Part shown: positions 10,466 through 18,601 of the stretch, piece after piece
Position numbering within the stretch: position 1 is the stretch's first letter
How the letters are laid out: each line of letters begins with the position of its first letter
DNA from: an uncultured Phascolarctobacterium sp.
Lineage (GTDB): Bacteria; Bacillota; Negativicutes; Acidaminococcales; Acidaminococcaceae
Direction of reading: 5' to 3'
Length of the DNA: 47,756 nt
Assembly (NCBI GenBank): GCA_947629685.1
Contig: CANREP010000015.1
Span: 1-47,756 of the forward strand
The notes under the pieces: model-generated
Databases searched by the model: none
What the model was told of the DNA's origin: nothing
The model's input: only the letters and a program-made list of their open reading frames with translations
Program-made: the position numbers and the translations under genes

Positions 10466-11758
10466 TCATCTTGTAATATTTCTAAGAGTTGTTCCCTTAT
10501 AATAATGCTTCAAAATCTTTATATAGTCGTTAGCAGGACTAAGGTCAGCCATGCCTTTAGCTCCCCAGACGCTTAACCCGACGCCGCTGCCTTTACCAAA
10601 GCCGTAAAACACGACTTTTTCGTCCTTGCCGCTACTGAACAGATGGTAACTGCTGTACACATTCTTCCAGACAGCTTCCTCCTGGTCATCTACATGGATT
10701 TTAATATCCTTCCGACCGATTTCCATACCGAAATAATTTTCAATAGGCACTTCCAGATTATCCGGCAGCGGCGTTGTAATCACCAGGTCAAAAAAAGTAC
10801 TGTTCAAAGAAAGCAGCTTCATCAGTTCCTGCCCGCTAAGGCTCACCGTGCCGGTTTCGCCCGAAATAACGATATTTCTGACACGTCCCGTTGCCGTCCT
10901 GTCATGGCCGCTGCTTTTCAAAGGCGACAACCTGATGCTGACCAGCTTGCCCACGCCATGTCCGGCCTGTTCCAGCAGCGTCTGCAGCAGTATCGGGCTT
11001 ATCTGGTATTCCCATTTATAATCCGGGCAATCCTGGTCGTAATCCTCTACCGACTGCAAATAACTGACGTCGTATCCCCAGGCTCCCAGCGCCGATTCAG
11101 TACGGCCGCCGCTGCCGGAAGTAGTTACGGCTTGAATTACATTACCGGCTGCATCCGTCAATACCTGCCCGGAAGTGGCTTTGACCAGGCTGCTGACAGC
11201 TTCCTTTTTCGCTGTGTTACCGGCATATGCCAGTTCTTCGTCATTAGCGCTGATATCATAAGCTTTTTGACGATTCTGGCGCATCATATAAACTGCATAA
11301 CTGCGGGCAGCTACAGCCTGCGCTTTGATAGCTTCATCCGGCCAGATTACCATCGTCTTGGATGCTACCACACTGCACAGATAATCCTCCAGCTCCAGCA
11401 CATTAGTAACTAAAAGCCTGCCGTCCTGCACGGTCGCCTGCAGCACTCCGTCATAACTTTTCTTATTTACCAGCGGCAGCTTGCCTTCGGCGGAGGCCAG
11501 CAAACGAATAGGATTGACAAACAACTGATCATCAAGTTTCAACGCTTTTCCAGAAACGCTCAGAAAATATTTTCCCTTCGCCATAGCGGCAGATTTCCCC
11601 GTAACAGTATCTACCACGCTAAAATCATCATCACAGCTTATTTCCGCGGTATACTGCCCGCTGACGACAGCAGCCCTGATATCAGCCGCAGACGCCGGAA
11701 CGCTGATTCCAGCATACAGTGCCACCGCTAAACATATGATAATAATTCTTTGCAGCAT
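10466..11758 (-). CDS. SpoIID/LytB-domain protein, probably catalytically inactive
   Basis: A 430-residue exported protein with a signal peptide (residues 1 to about 24, ending PASA-A). SpoIID enzymes are peptidoglycan lytic transglycosylases. The fold markers [29 protein letters not shown] and GVGLS-WGAKGMA are recognisable. However, the Glu of the usual ...SEMP... motif is Lys134 here, the His of the usual GHG motif is Ser391, and the Gln of SQWG is Val397. These positions include the residue described as the general acid of SpoIID, so hydrolytic activity is doubtful. The setting between queH and queA is not a sporulation context. It may bind glycan or be a structural protein. Confidence 0.85.
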   Translation of the reverse strand: MLQRIIIICLAVALYAGISVPASAADIRAAVVSGQYTAEISCDDDFSVVDTVTGKSAAMAKGKYFLSVSGKALKLDDQLFVNPIRLLASAEGKLPLVNKKSYDGVLQATVQDGRLLVTNVLELEDYLCSVVASKTMVIWPDEAIKAQAVAARSYAVYMMRQNRQKAYDISANDEELAYAGNTAKKEAVSSLVKATSGQVLTDAAGNVIQAVTTSGSGGRTESALGAWGYDVSYLQSVEDYDQDCPDYKWEYQISPILLQTLLEQAGHGVGKLVSIRLSPLKSSGHDRTATGRVRNIVISGETGTVSLSGQELMKLLSLNSTFFDLVITTPLPDNLEVPIENYFGMEIGRKDIKIHVDDQEEAVWKNVYSSYHLFSSGKDEKVVFYGFGKGSGVGLSVWGAKGMADLSPANDYIKILKHYYKGTTLRNITR

Positions 11759-11762
11759 CTAT

Positions 11763-12329
11763 TTACTCCCCGGCTTCTGCAGCCGCTTTTTTCTTTTTCT
11801 TGACCCTTTCATACCGGTCGCGCTCACTGAAAACGCAGCCGCAATAAGGCTGTCTGTACAGCTCCATTTCCAGGCTGATATCCACGCCGCGCTGATATCC
11901 TTCACGGAAGTCCTCGTAATAAAACGGTATACCAAACTCTGCCGCCGCTTCCTCAGCTATCTGCTTTATCAGCTCGTGCTTCTGATAGGGGCTTACTAAA
12001 AGCGTGGTACTGAAAGCGTCATAACCGTTTTCTTTAGCATACTTAGCCGCATAGCGCATCCGTACCCGATAACAGTAGGCACAGCGTACTACCGGCTCAT
12101 CAAGCATACCGCGTAAGCACTCTTCCAGCGGATAGCTTTTATCTACAATCAGATTATATTTTTTCTTCTCACAAAATTCCCTTAAAGTATTCAGGCGGCG
12201 TTTGAATTCCTTGTAGGGGTGGATATTCGGATTAAAATACAAAATATCGAATTTTTTCCCATCTGCGGTAAGCTTTTCTGTCGGATAACAGGAACACGGC
12301 CCGCAGCAGGCGTGCAATAATAAATTCAT
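11763..12329 (-). CDS. queH: Epoxyqueuosine reductase QueH
   Basis: QueH (formerly DUF208) reduces epoxyqueuosine to queuosine in tRNA and replaces the unrelated, B12-dependent QueG. The N-terminus LLLHACCGPCSCYP, the middle VVRCAYCYRVRM, and the C-terminal RQPYCGCVFSERDRY supply the cysteines for the iron-sulfur cluster and metal site. The 188-residue length matches QueH. With tgt and queA it gives all the tRNA-bound steps of the pathway in one operon. No preQ1 synthesis genes (queC, D, E, F) are visible here. Confidence 0.95.
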   Translation of the reverse strand: MNLLLHACCGPCSCYPTEKLTADGKKFDILYFNPNIHPYKEFKRRLNTLREFCEKKKYNLIVDKSYPLEECLRGMLDEPVVRCAYCYRVRMRYAAKYAKENGYDAFSTTLLVSPYQKHELIKQIAEEAAAEFGIPFYYEDFREGYQRGVDISLEMELYRQPYCGCVFSERDRYERVKKKKKAAAEAGE

Positions 12330-12332
12330 AGT

Positions 12333-13340
12333 CTATCCTTTCTCCGGGAAAGGCACTCCCAGATAACGATATGTTTCACGGGTAGCAATACGGCCGCGTG
12401 GAGTACGCTGCAGCATCCCCTGCTGCAGCAAGTAAGGCTCGATAACGTCCTCGATGGTCGTCGCTTCTTCGCTGATGGCGGCAGCAATAGTTTCGATACC
12501 GACCGGCCCGCCGCCAAAAGTCTTCACTATCGTCGTCAGTATCCTGCGGTCGTTGCGGTCAAAACCATGTGCGTCAACCTCCAGCTTGGCCAAAGCTTCT
12601 GCTGCTACCTGTTTGGTAATTGTTTCACAGCCCAGTACCTGGGCAAAATCACGCACGCGCTTCAGCAGCCTGTTGGCTATACGAGGTGTGCCACGGCTGC
12701 GTCTGGCTATTTCCTCGGCGCCCTCCCGGTCTATCTGTACGTCTAATATCTCTGCAGCTCTGGAAACGATAAACTGCAGCTCGGACGGTTTATAAAATTC
12801 CAGACGGCACTGAACCCCGAAACGGTCGCGCAAAGGCGCGGCAATAGCGCCAAGCCGCGTCGTCGCGCCTATCAGAGTAAATTTAGGCAGATCAAGCCGC
12901 ACGCTGCGCGCGCTTGGCCCCTTGCCGATAATGATATCCAGTGCAAAGTCCTCCATGGCCGAATACAGTATTTCCTCTACCGTTTTGGAGAGGCGGTGTA
13001 TTTCGTCAATAAAAAGCACGTCGTTATCGCCAAGATTAGTTAAAATTGCCGCCAGATCTCCCTGCCTCTCTATAGCGGGCCCGGAAGTAACGCGGATATT
13101 TACGTTCAGTTCATTAGCTATAATATTAGCCAGCGTCGTCTTGCCAAGTCCGGGAGGCCCGAACAGCAGCACATGATCCAGAGCTTCCTTTCTTGCCGCT
13201 GCAGCCTTGATAAATACCGACAGGTTGTCTTTGATCTGCTCCTGACCGATGTATTCTTTCAGAACCCTGGGACGCAGGCTGTACTGCCAGCCGTCGGCTT
13301 CCTGTTCCTGCCCGGCAATGATTCTATCATCAAAATCCAT
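12333..13340 (-). CDS. ruvB: Holliday junction branch migration ATPase RuvB
   Basis: Hexameric AAA+ motor that moves Holliday junctions together with RuvA. The Walker A motif is [12 protein letters not shown], Walker B is LFIDEIHRL, sensor 1 is TLIGATTR, and the arginine-finger region is RDRFG. The 335-residue length is standard, and the C-terminal winged helix carries [12 protein letters not shown]. It starts two bases after the ruvA stop codon. Confidence 0.99.
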   Translation of the reverse strand: MDFDDRIIAGQEQEADGWQYSLRPRVLKEYIGQEQIKDNLSVFIKAAAARKEALDHVLLFGPPGLGKTTLANIIANELNVNIRVTSGPAIERQGDLAAILTNLGDNDVLFIDEIHRLSKTVEEILYSAMEDFALDIIIGKGPSARSVRLDLPKFTLIGATTRLGAIAAPLRDRFGVQCRLEFYKPSELQFIVSRAAEILDVQIDREGAEEIARRSRGTPRIANRLLKRVRDFAQVLGCETITKQVAAEALAKLEVDAHGFDRNDRRILTTIVKTFGGGPVGIETIAAAISEEATTIEDVIEPYLLQQGMLQRTPRGRIATRETYRYLGVPFPEKG

Positions 13341-13342
13341 TT

Positions 13343-13945
13343 TTATCTCCTTGCAAACAATTTAAGCGCCTGCCGCAGTATGGCTTCGCCGCTCAGATTA
13401 GCGCAGTCCGGTATTTCTTTCAGCACCGGCATGATTTCGCTGTTGCTGTACCCAAGGGACACCAGTGCTTCAATAGCTTCGGCAACGGCGCCGCTGCCGC
13501 CGGCAGCCGCCGCTTCCTGCACGACGTCTTCACTGTCACTGCTGCCGCTGACCTTATCTTTCAATTCCAGCAGCATCCTTTCGGCAGTCTTCTTGCCTAC
13601 TCCCGGCAACTTGACCAGCAGCTTTACATCTTTATTGCTTACAGCTGTGTAAAAAGCGTCCGGCTTCGTCGCCGACAGGATGCCCAGAGCCATTTTCGGC
13701 CCCACGCCGCTGACCGTAAGCAGGATTTCAAATAAATCATAGTACTCTCTGCTCAAAAAGCCGTACAGCAGGATGGCATCTTCACGTACCGCCGTATGCA
13801 CATGTATCCGTATCTCTTTACCCAATACCAGCTGTGCCAGGTGGGCAGAAGGCATAAAGACCCTGTATCCCACGCCGCCTGCAGTATCTATAATGCAGTA
13901 TTCAGCTTCCAGTTGAGCAACAGTTCCTCTCAACGAACCTATCAT
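13343..13945 (-). CDS. ruvA: Holliday junction DNA-binding protein RuvA
   Basis: Tetrameric junction-binding protein. The 200-residue product begins [10 protein letters not shown], has paired helix-hairpin-helix motifs ([17 protein letters not shown] and [19 protein letters not shown]), and ends with the domain III helix bundle that contacts RuvB ([13 protein letters not shown]). It abuts ruvC with no intergenic bases. Confidence 0.98.
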   Translation of the reverse strand: MIGSLRGTVAQLEAEYCIIDTAGGVGYRVFMPSAHLAQLVLGKEIRIHVHTAVREDAILLYGFLSREYYDLFEILLTVSGVGPKMALGILSATKPDAFYTAVSNKDVKLLVKLPGVGKKTAERMLLELKDKVSGSSDSEDVVQEAAAAGGSGAVAEAIEALVSLGYSNSEIMPVLKEIPDCANLSGEAILRQALKLFARR

Positions 13946-14440
13946 TTATTTCAACTCCTGCCATCTTCGTGTAGCCGCCGTATGCAGCCCGCAAACTGCT
14001 ACTGCCAAAGCGTCGGCAACGTCATCCGGCTTCGGCTTCTGCCTGATATTCAAAAGATGCTGCACCATATAAGTTACCTGCTCCTTATTGGCGCTGCCAG
14101 TGCCTACTACCGCCAGTTTAATCTGCATGGGAGTAAATTCCAGTACGGGCAGCTTCCTGTTGGCCGCAGTCAGCAGCACCACGCCTCTGGCCTGCCCTAC
14201 AGCGATAGCAGTAGTAACATTACGGTTGAAAAAAAGCTGTTCCACACTCATAATATCAGGTCTGTACGTTTCTATCAACGCCGATATCTCGTCATAAATC
14301 TTTTTCAGGCGCATTTCCGGCTGCATATCTTTATCGGTAAAAACCGCTCCATAATGGACTGGACGCAGCCTATTGCCTGTCATATCCACCAGCCCATAGC
14401 CGCAGATGGCCGTACCCGGATCTATTCCTAATGCCAGCAA
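13946..14440 (-). CDS. ruvC: Holliday junction resolvase RuvC
   Basis: Dimeric endonuclease of the RNase H fold that cuts Holliday junctions. The acidic active site can be followed in [23 protein letters not shown] and [14 protein letters not shown]. Translation begins at TTG, supported by AGGAGGT seven bases upstream; no in-frame ATG would keep the first Asp. It is the first gene of the long operon. A TATAAT at 14466-14471 (minus strand) is a possible -10, but no good -35 lies upstream, so read-through from yebC may also contribute. Confidence 0.97.
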   Translation of the reverse strand: MLALGIDPGTAICGYGLVDMTGNRLRPVHYGAVFTDKDMQPEMRLKKIYDEISALIETYRPDIMSVEQLFFNRNVTTAIAVGQARGVVLLTAANRKLPVLEFTPMQIKLAVVGTGSANKEQVTYMVQHLLNIRQKPKPDDVADALAVAVCGLHTAATRRWQELK

Positions 14441-14471
14441 GACAAACCTCCTGTGATTATCAACGATTATA

Positions 14472-14503
14472 GAAAAAAGCAGGCCGGACAGCCTGCTTTT
14501 TTA
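14472..14503 (-). terminator. Terminator between yebC and ruvC
   Basis: GCAGGC pairs with GCCTGC across a short loop, flanked by A6 and T6, giving a symmetrical hairpin that can act on either strand. It follows the yebC stop codon directly. Confidence 0.88.
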
Positions 14504-15244
14504 TTATTCCTCGTCTTCTTCCGGCAGGTCGGCATTGGTATATACGTCCTGCACGTCATCCAGATCGTCGAGCGCGTCCAGCATTCTCTGCACTTTTTCA
14601 GCATCTTCCGCACTCAGTTCAGCCATAGTATCAGGCACCATGGTTATTTCGGACATTTCTACTTCAATGTTGTTGTCAGCCAGAGCTTTTTCAACAGCTT
14701 CAAAATCATCGGGCTGAGTTACAATCTCAAAGCCGTCTTCGTCACCTTTGATATCTTCAGCGCCTGCTTCCAGGGTCATCATCATCAGGTCGTCTTCGCT
14801 TACGCCAGCTTCGCTGCTGATAGCAAAAATACCTTTGCGTTTGAACATCCAGTTTACGCAGCCGGTTTCACCCATGTTGCCGCCGTATTTAGAGAAGACG
14901 TGACGCACATCTGCCGCAGTACGGTTACGGTTGTCAGTCAGTGCGCTGACCATGATGGCAACGCCTGCCGGACCATAGCCTTCATAAGTGATTTCTTCGT
15001 AGTTGCTGCCTTCCAGAGCGCCCTGGCCTTTCTGGATAGCTCTTTGGATATTATCTTTGGGAATATTGTTTGCCTTAGCCTTGGACAAAGCCAGTTTCAG
15101 CTTCATGTTGCCGGTAGGGTCAGCGCCGCCCATACGCACGGCGATAGTAATCTCCCTGCTGATTTTAGTAGTAATTTTGCCGCGCAGAGCGTCAGCTTTA
15201 CCTTTTTTATGTTTAATATTGGCCCATTTAGAATGTCCTGACAT
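14504..15244 (-). CDS. yebC: YebC/PmpR family protein (TACO1-like)
   Basis: A 246-residue cytoplasmic protein of the YebC family. Members have been described as DNA-binding regulators and, more recently, as factors that help ribosomes on difficult sequences. The N-terminus MSGHSKWANIKHKKGKADA is a near-invariant family signature, and DNRNRTAADVRHVFSKYGGN is the conserved middle. Its neighbour ruvC is a classic synteny partner. It has a good promoter and a GGAGG-type ribosome binding site. Confidence 0.97.
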   Translation of the reverse strand: MSGHSKWANIKHKKGKADALRGKITTKISREITIAVRMGGADPTGNMKLKLALSKAKANNIPKDNIQRAIQKGQGALEGSNYEEITYEGYGPAGVAIMVSALTDNRNRTAADVRHVFSKYGGNMGETGCVNWMFKRKGIFAISSEAGVSEDDLMMMTLEAGAEDIKGDEDGFEIVTQPDDFEAVEKALADNNIEVEMSEITMVPDTMAELSAEDAEKVQRMLDALDDLDDVQDVYTNADLPEEDEE

Positions 15245-15298
15245 ACTTAAATTCCTCCAAACTTCACTGTTTCTAAAATTTTAAATAATTACCATAAT

Positions 15299-15327
15299 AT
15301 TATACTACGCCGCTACTATTTTTACAA
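15299..15327 (-). promoter_or_regulatory. Sigma-70-type promoter for yebC
   Basis: On the minus strand TTGTAA is separated by 17 bases from a perfect TATAAT. The transcript would start about 45 bases before the yebC ATG. Confidence 0.75.
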
Positions 15328-15353
15328 GCAATCAGTCTTCTATTCTCTGACGC

Positions 15354-15563
15354 TTATAACAGCCGCGGCAGATATTTAAAAATAAAATAAAAGCCTAAGG
15401 TCAAAGCCAGAGCCAAACTGCCGCTGTCGTAGTCGATATGCCCCAGCGCGATACTATTAAGCCCGGCAATAAAAATCATATTCAGCCACAAAAAGCCATA
15501 TGCCCAGAGAAAAATCCTTATGAGGAAAGGCGGTCTTTTATATCCATTATTGTTGGCCGTCAT
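15354..15563 (-). CDS. Small membrane protein, unknown function
   Basis: A 69-residue product with two hydrophobic segments, at about 14-38 (IFLWAYGFLWLNMIFIAGL) and 46-66, joined by a short acidic loop. I place the start at the ATG at 15563, which has AGGAG eight bases upstream and overlaps the end of rmuC by 17 bases, a coupling arrangement. I do not recognise a family. It is probably co-transcribed with rmuC. Confidence 0.7.
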   Translation of the reverse strand: MTANNNGYKRPPFLIRIFLWAYGFLWLNMIFIAGLNSIALGHIDYDSGSLALALTLGFYFIFKYLPRLL

Positions 15564-16701
15564 TTTCTGCACTCCTTGTTTCTGCATCGCCGGCTTCTTC
15601 TGCGGCTTTTAATCTTCTGCTGATAATATTGACTTTCTTGCGCGCATTTTCCAGACCTGTTTCCGCTTCAGAAAGTTTCTTGCCGCTTTTTTCCAAAATC
15701 TCTAAAAGCTGTTCCATATCATGTTTTACAGCCGCCAGAAGCTGCCACACCTGTTCCGTCTGCTGCTGGATAGCTACAGTACGCAGGCCTGCCTGCAGAC
15801 TGCTCAGCAAAGCCGCCAAAGTAGTAGGCCCGGCCAGGCACACTCTGTAACTTCGCTGCAGTTCATCCATCAGTCCGTCGATATTTACCGCTTCGGTAAA
15901 AAGGCCTTCGCTTGGCAGATACATAACCGCAAAATCAGTTGAATACGGCGGCTGGATATATTTATCGCGGATATCTTTCGCTTCGCTTTTCAGCCTGCGT
16001 TCCAACTGCTTTAACGCCGCCTCCGCATCATTGGGGCTGCCGTTTTCCCTGGCAGATTGCAGTCTTTGGTAATCTTCCTGCGGAAATTTTGCGTCTATCG
16101 GCAAGAGGATTTCACCTTCTGCATGAGGTATACGCAGGGCAAATTCCACCCGGCAGTTACTGCGCGGACGTACCTCTGCGTTCTCTGCTACCCGCGACTT
16201 CGGCAAGATATCATACAGCAACGTCGCCAGCTGCATCTCGCCCCAGATGCCTCTCGTCTTGACATTGGTCAGGATGCGGCGCAGCTCATCTACCCCGCCT
16301 GCCAGGCTCTGCATTTCTCCCAGTCCGCGGTGCATCTCCTCCAGTCTGCTGCTGACCAGGGAAAATTTCTGTTCCAACGAAGCGCTGAGCCTTTCGTCTA
16401 CAGTAAAACGTATCTGCTCCAGATTCCTGTTGGTCAGGTCAGCCAAACGCGCCACCCTTTTATCTATCTGCTCGCTGATACGGTCTGAAGACTGCTGGCT
16501 TTCCATCCTGGCAGTCCGCGCCAGCGAAGTCTGTTCCGACCTCAGATCGCGCATGGCCTCATAAAAAGCCCGTTCCAATACTTCCAGCCGCTGCAGGCTT
16601 GCCGCGTTATCCTGCTGCCTGTCTCTTTTCAGCAGCATTATTACTAAGACAATCAATAAAAGCAGGCCGAAAAGCACTGCCATATACATCATATTCTCCA
16701 T
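15547..16701 (-). CDS. rmuC: DNA recombination protein RmuC
   Basis: RmuC-family protein, linked to limiting inversions and other rearrangements and predicted to have a nuclease-like core. The 384-residue product has one N-terminal membrane helix (about 4-24), a coiled-coil region to about 140, then the RmuC domain with GIWGEMQLATLLYDILPKS, LPIDAKFPQEDYQRL and FAVMYLPSEGLFTEAV. The start at 16701 is preferred over an upstream in-frame codon because GGGAG lies six bases before it. Confidence 0.95.
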   Translation of the reverse strand: MENMMYMAVLFGLLLLIVLVIMLLKRDRQQDNAASLQRLEVLERAFYEAMRDLRSEQTSLARTARMESQQSSDRISEQIDKRVARLADLTNRNLEQIRFTVDERLSASLEQKFSLVSSRLEEMHRGLGEMQSLAGGVDELRRILTNVKTRGIWGEMQLATLLYDILPKSRVAENAEVRPRSNCRVEFALRIPHAEGEILLPIDAKFPQEDYQRLQSARENGSPNDAEAALKQLERRLKSEAKDIRDKYIQPPYSTDFAVMYLPSEGLFTEAVNIDGLMDELQRSYRVCLAGPTTLAALLSSLQAGLRTVAIQQQTEQVWQLLAAVKHDMEQLLEILEKSGKKLSEAETGLENARKKVNIISRRLKAAEEAGDAETRSAENDGQQ

Positions 16702-16735
16702 TGCTTGCTCCCGTCTTTTTCTTGTTGTAACACAG

Positions 16736-16765
16736 ATTATACCAAATACAGGTCTCCTTTGGCAA
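16736..16765 (-). promoter_or_regulatory. Sigma-70-type promoter for rmuC
   Basis: On the minus strand TTGCCA (5 of 6) is separated by 18 bases from a perfect TATAAT. It lies back to back with the tetR promoter in a 153-base divergent intergenic region. Confidence 0.7.
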
Positions 16766-16778
16766 AGAAACAATTTAG

Positions 16779-16807
16779 ATTACAGCGCCACACTTTTAGT
16801 GTATAAT
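16779..16807 (+). promoter_or_regulatory. Promoter for the tetR-RND operon
   Basis: ATTACA (4 of 6) is separated by 17 bases from a perfect TATAAT. The predicted start site falls just before or within the palindrome that follows. Confidence 0.6.
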
Positions 16808-16815
16808 AAAATCAG

Positions 16816-16831
16816 TTAATCAAGCGATTAA
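16816..16831 (+). promoter_or_regulatory. Palindromic operator candidate
   Basis: TTAATC-AAGC-GATTAA is a perfect inverted repeat that begins nine bases after the -10 box and ends 24 bases before the tetR start codon. Its position suggests autorepression by the TetR-family product. That is inferred from location only. Confidence 0.5.
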
Positions 16832-16854
16832 ATTTTATTTTTGAGGTATCCATC

Positions 16855-17460
16855 ATGTCAGAACATACCAATAATATGAGCCAGAGCGCCGCCAGGATTC
16901 TCAGCGCAGCTATCGACCTGTTTGCATCGGATAATTTCAACGCCGTATCCATCAAACAGATTGCTGTTGCCAGCGGCGTCAACAGCGCTTTGATATCCTA
17001 TTATTTCGGCGGTAAAAAAAATCTTTATCAGGAAGTACTCAACAGCCAGTCGGAAATCTTCTTCCAGCTGATAGAAAGTATCCGTACCATGGAAATATCT
17101 CCTCTCAGCAAGCTGCATCACTATGTTCATTCTATCGTCAGCCTGCAAAAAGAGCATCCCCACTGCATCCACCTTATTTACCGTGAGCTGCTTTCACCGC
17201 AGCCCATGTTTGAAAACTTTGTCAAAAACAGACTTTACAGGATTCATCAGTTTATGACAGAGCTGGTTGCTGAGGCCATTGAACGCAGAGAAATCAGCAG
17301 CCGCATCCAGCCTACCCATGTAGCCTTTACGCTGGAGAGTATCATTATGTTTTTCTTCCTTACTCATAATCAGATCCGTGATCTGGGAAATTTCCTGCCC
17401 GGCAGCGAAATAGACTATCTTACCCAGGCGCTGAATACCTACCTTGCATCTCTGAGCTAA
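16855..17460 (+). CDS. TetR/AcrR family transcriptional regulator
   Basis: A 201-residue regulator. The N-terminal helix-turn-helix reads ARILSAAIDLFASDNFNAVSI-KQIAVASGVNSALISYYFGGKKNLYQEV, a clear TetR pattern ending in the YYFGGK signature. The C-terminal half is a helical ligand-binding domain. It has GAGGT seven bases before the ATG. It is the first gene of a plus-strand operon with an adaptor and an RND pump, so it most likely represses that pump and responds to one of its substrates. Confidence 0.95.
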   Translation: MSEHTNNMSQSAARILSAAIDLFASDNFNAVSIKQIAVASGVNSALISYYFGGKKNLYQEVLNSQSEIFFQLIESIRTMEISPLSKLHHYVHSIVSLQKEHPHCIHLIYRELLSPQPMFENFVKNRLYRIHQFMTELVAEAIERREISSRIQPTHVAFTLESIIMFFFLTHNQIRDLGNFLPGSEIDYLTQALNTYLASLS

Positions 17461-17479
17461 ACGACAGGAGGATTTTCTC

Positions 17480-18601
17480 ATGCTGCAAAATATTCTGACT
17501 GATCCCCGTAAGAAAAAATTAGCAGCAGCGCTTGCCGCTGCCGTTATCGTCGCCGGCGGCTGGTATTGTTACAGCCACTCCGGCAATGATACCGCTCCTG
17601 CAAAAAACATCCCGCTGGTACGAATCCTGACCATCGGCGCCAGTACTGCAGCGTCTGACAGCGTTTATCCAGGCGAGGTACGCGGACGCTATGAAAGCAA
17701 TCTTGCTTTCCAGGTAGCCGGCAAAATCAACGCCCGCTACGTAGATATCGGCGATACCGTACATGCAGGACAAGTACTGATGACCATCGACCCTAAAGAT
17801 GTCTTGCAGGCCGTGGAAAACAGTAACGCCCAACTTGCCTCTGCAGCCGCTAACCAAAAGCTTGCCGCTGATAACGCAGCCCGTTATGCCAAACTGTATG
17901 CCAGCGGAGCTGTCAGCCAGGCCGTGCTTGACCAGTACAACAATCAGCTGGAAGCGGCCAATGCCGTACTGCGGCAGGCTCAGGCTCAGGTCAACACATC
18001 GGCTAACCAGCTGGAATATACTAATCTTCGCAGTGATGCAGACGGCGTAGTCGCCAATATCACCGGCGAAGTAGGTCAGATTGCGGCAGCAGGCTCTCCC
18101 TTGGTTACCGTTATTCAAAACGGAGAAAGAGAAATCCAGATCGTCGTCCCGGAAAACAAGCTTTCTTCCGTCACTGTAGGTGAAAAAGCGCAGGTAACTT
18201 TCTGGGCGCTGGAAAATCTCCAGGCTGAAGGCAGAATACGCGAGATTTCGCCTATCGCCGACCAGGTAACCAAAACTTACAAAGTACGTGTAGCTGTAGA
18301 CAATTTCCCGGCTGAAGCCCAGCTCGGTATGACCGCCAAGGTCATCCTGGCAGGTACTGCCGATGAAGCGATCATGCTGCCCATAGGCGCAATTTATCAA
18401 ATAACCGGCCAGCCGCAGGTATGGCTGGTAGGCGACGATAACAGGGCGCGTCTGGCGGCTATCACGCTCGGCACCTACAGCGGCAACGAAGTGACAGTTA
18501 CTGCCGGACTGAAAAAAGGCGACCGCGTTATTACCGCCGGCATCAATAAACTGACAGAAAATCAGGAAGTACGCATACTGGAAAGCGGTGACCAGCCATG
18601 A
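17480..18601 (+). CDS. RND efflux periplasmic adaptor subunit
   Basis: Membrane-fusion protein of the HlyD/AcrA type that links an RND pump to an outer-membrane channel. The 373-residue product has an N-terminal membrane anchor (about 14-31), a lipoyl half motif FQVAGKINARYVDIGDTVHAGQVLMTIDPKD, an alpha-helical hairpin (about 105-165), and the second lipoyl half NLRSDADGVVANITGEVGQIAAAGSPLV. It starts eight bases after AGGAGG and ends overlapping the pump gene by four bases. Confidence 0.96.
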   Translation: MLQNILTDPRKKKLAAALAAAVIVAGGWYCYSHSGNDTAPAKNIPLVRILTIGASTAASDSVYPGEVRGRYESNLAFQVAGKINARYVDIGDTVHAGQVLMTIDPKDVLQAVENSNAQLASAAANQKLAADNAARYAKLYASGAVSQAVLDQYNNQLEAANAVLRQAQAQVNTSANQLEYTNLRSDADGVVANITGEVGQIAAAGSPLVTVIQNGEREIQIVVPENKLSSVTVGEKAQVTFWALENLQAEGRIREISPIADQVTKTYKVRVAVDNFPAEAQLGMTAKVILAGTADEAIMLPIGAIYQITGQPQVWLVGDDNRARLAAITLGTYSGNEVTVTAGLKKGDRVITAGINKLTENQEVRILESGDQP

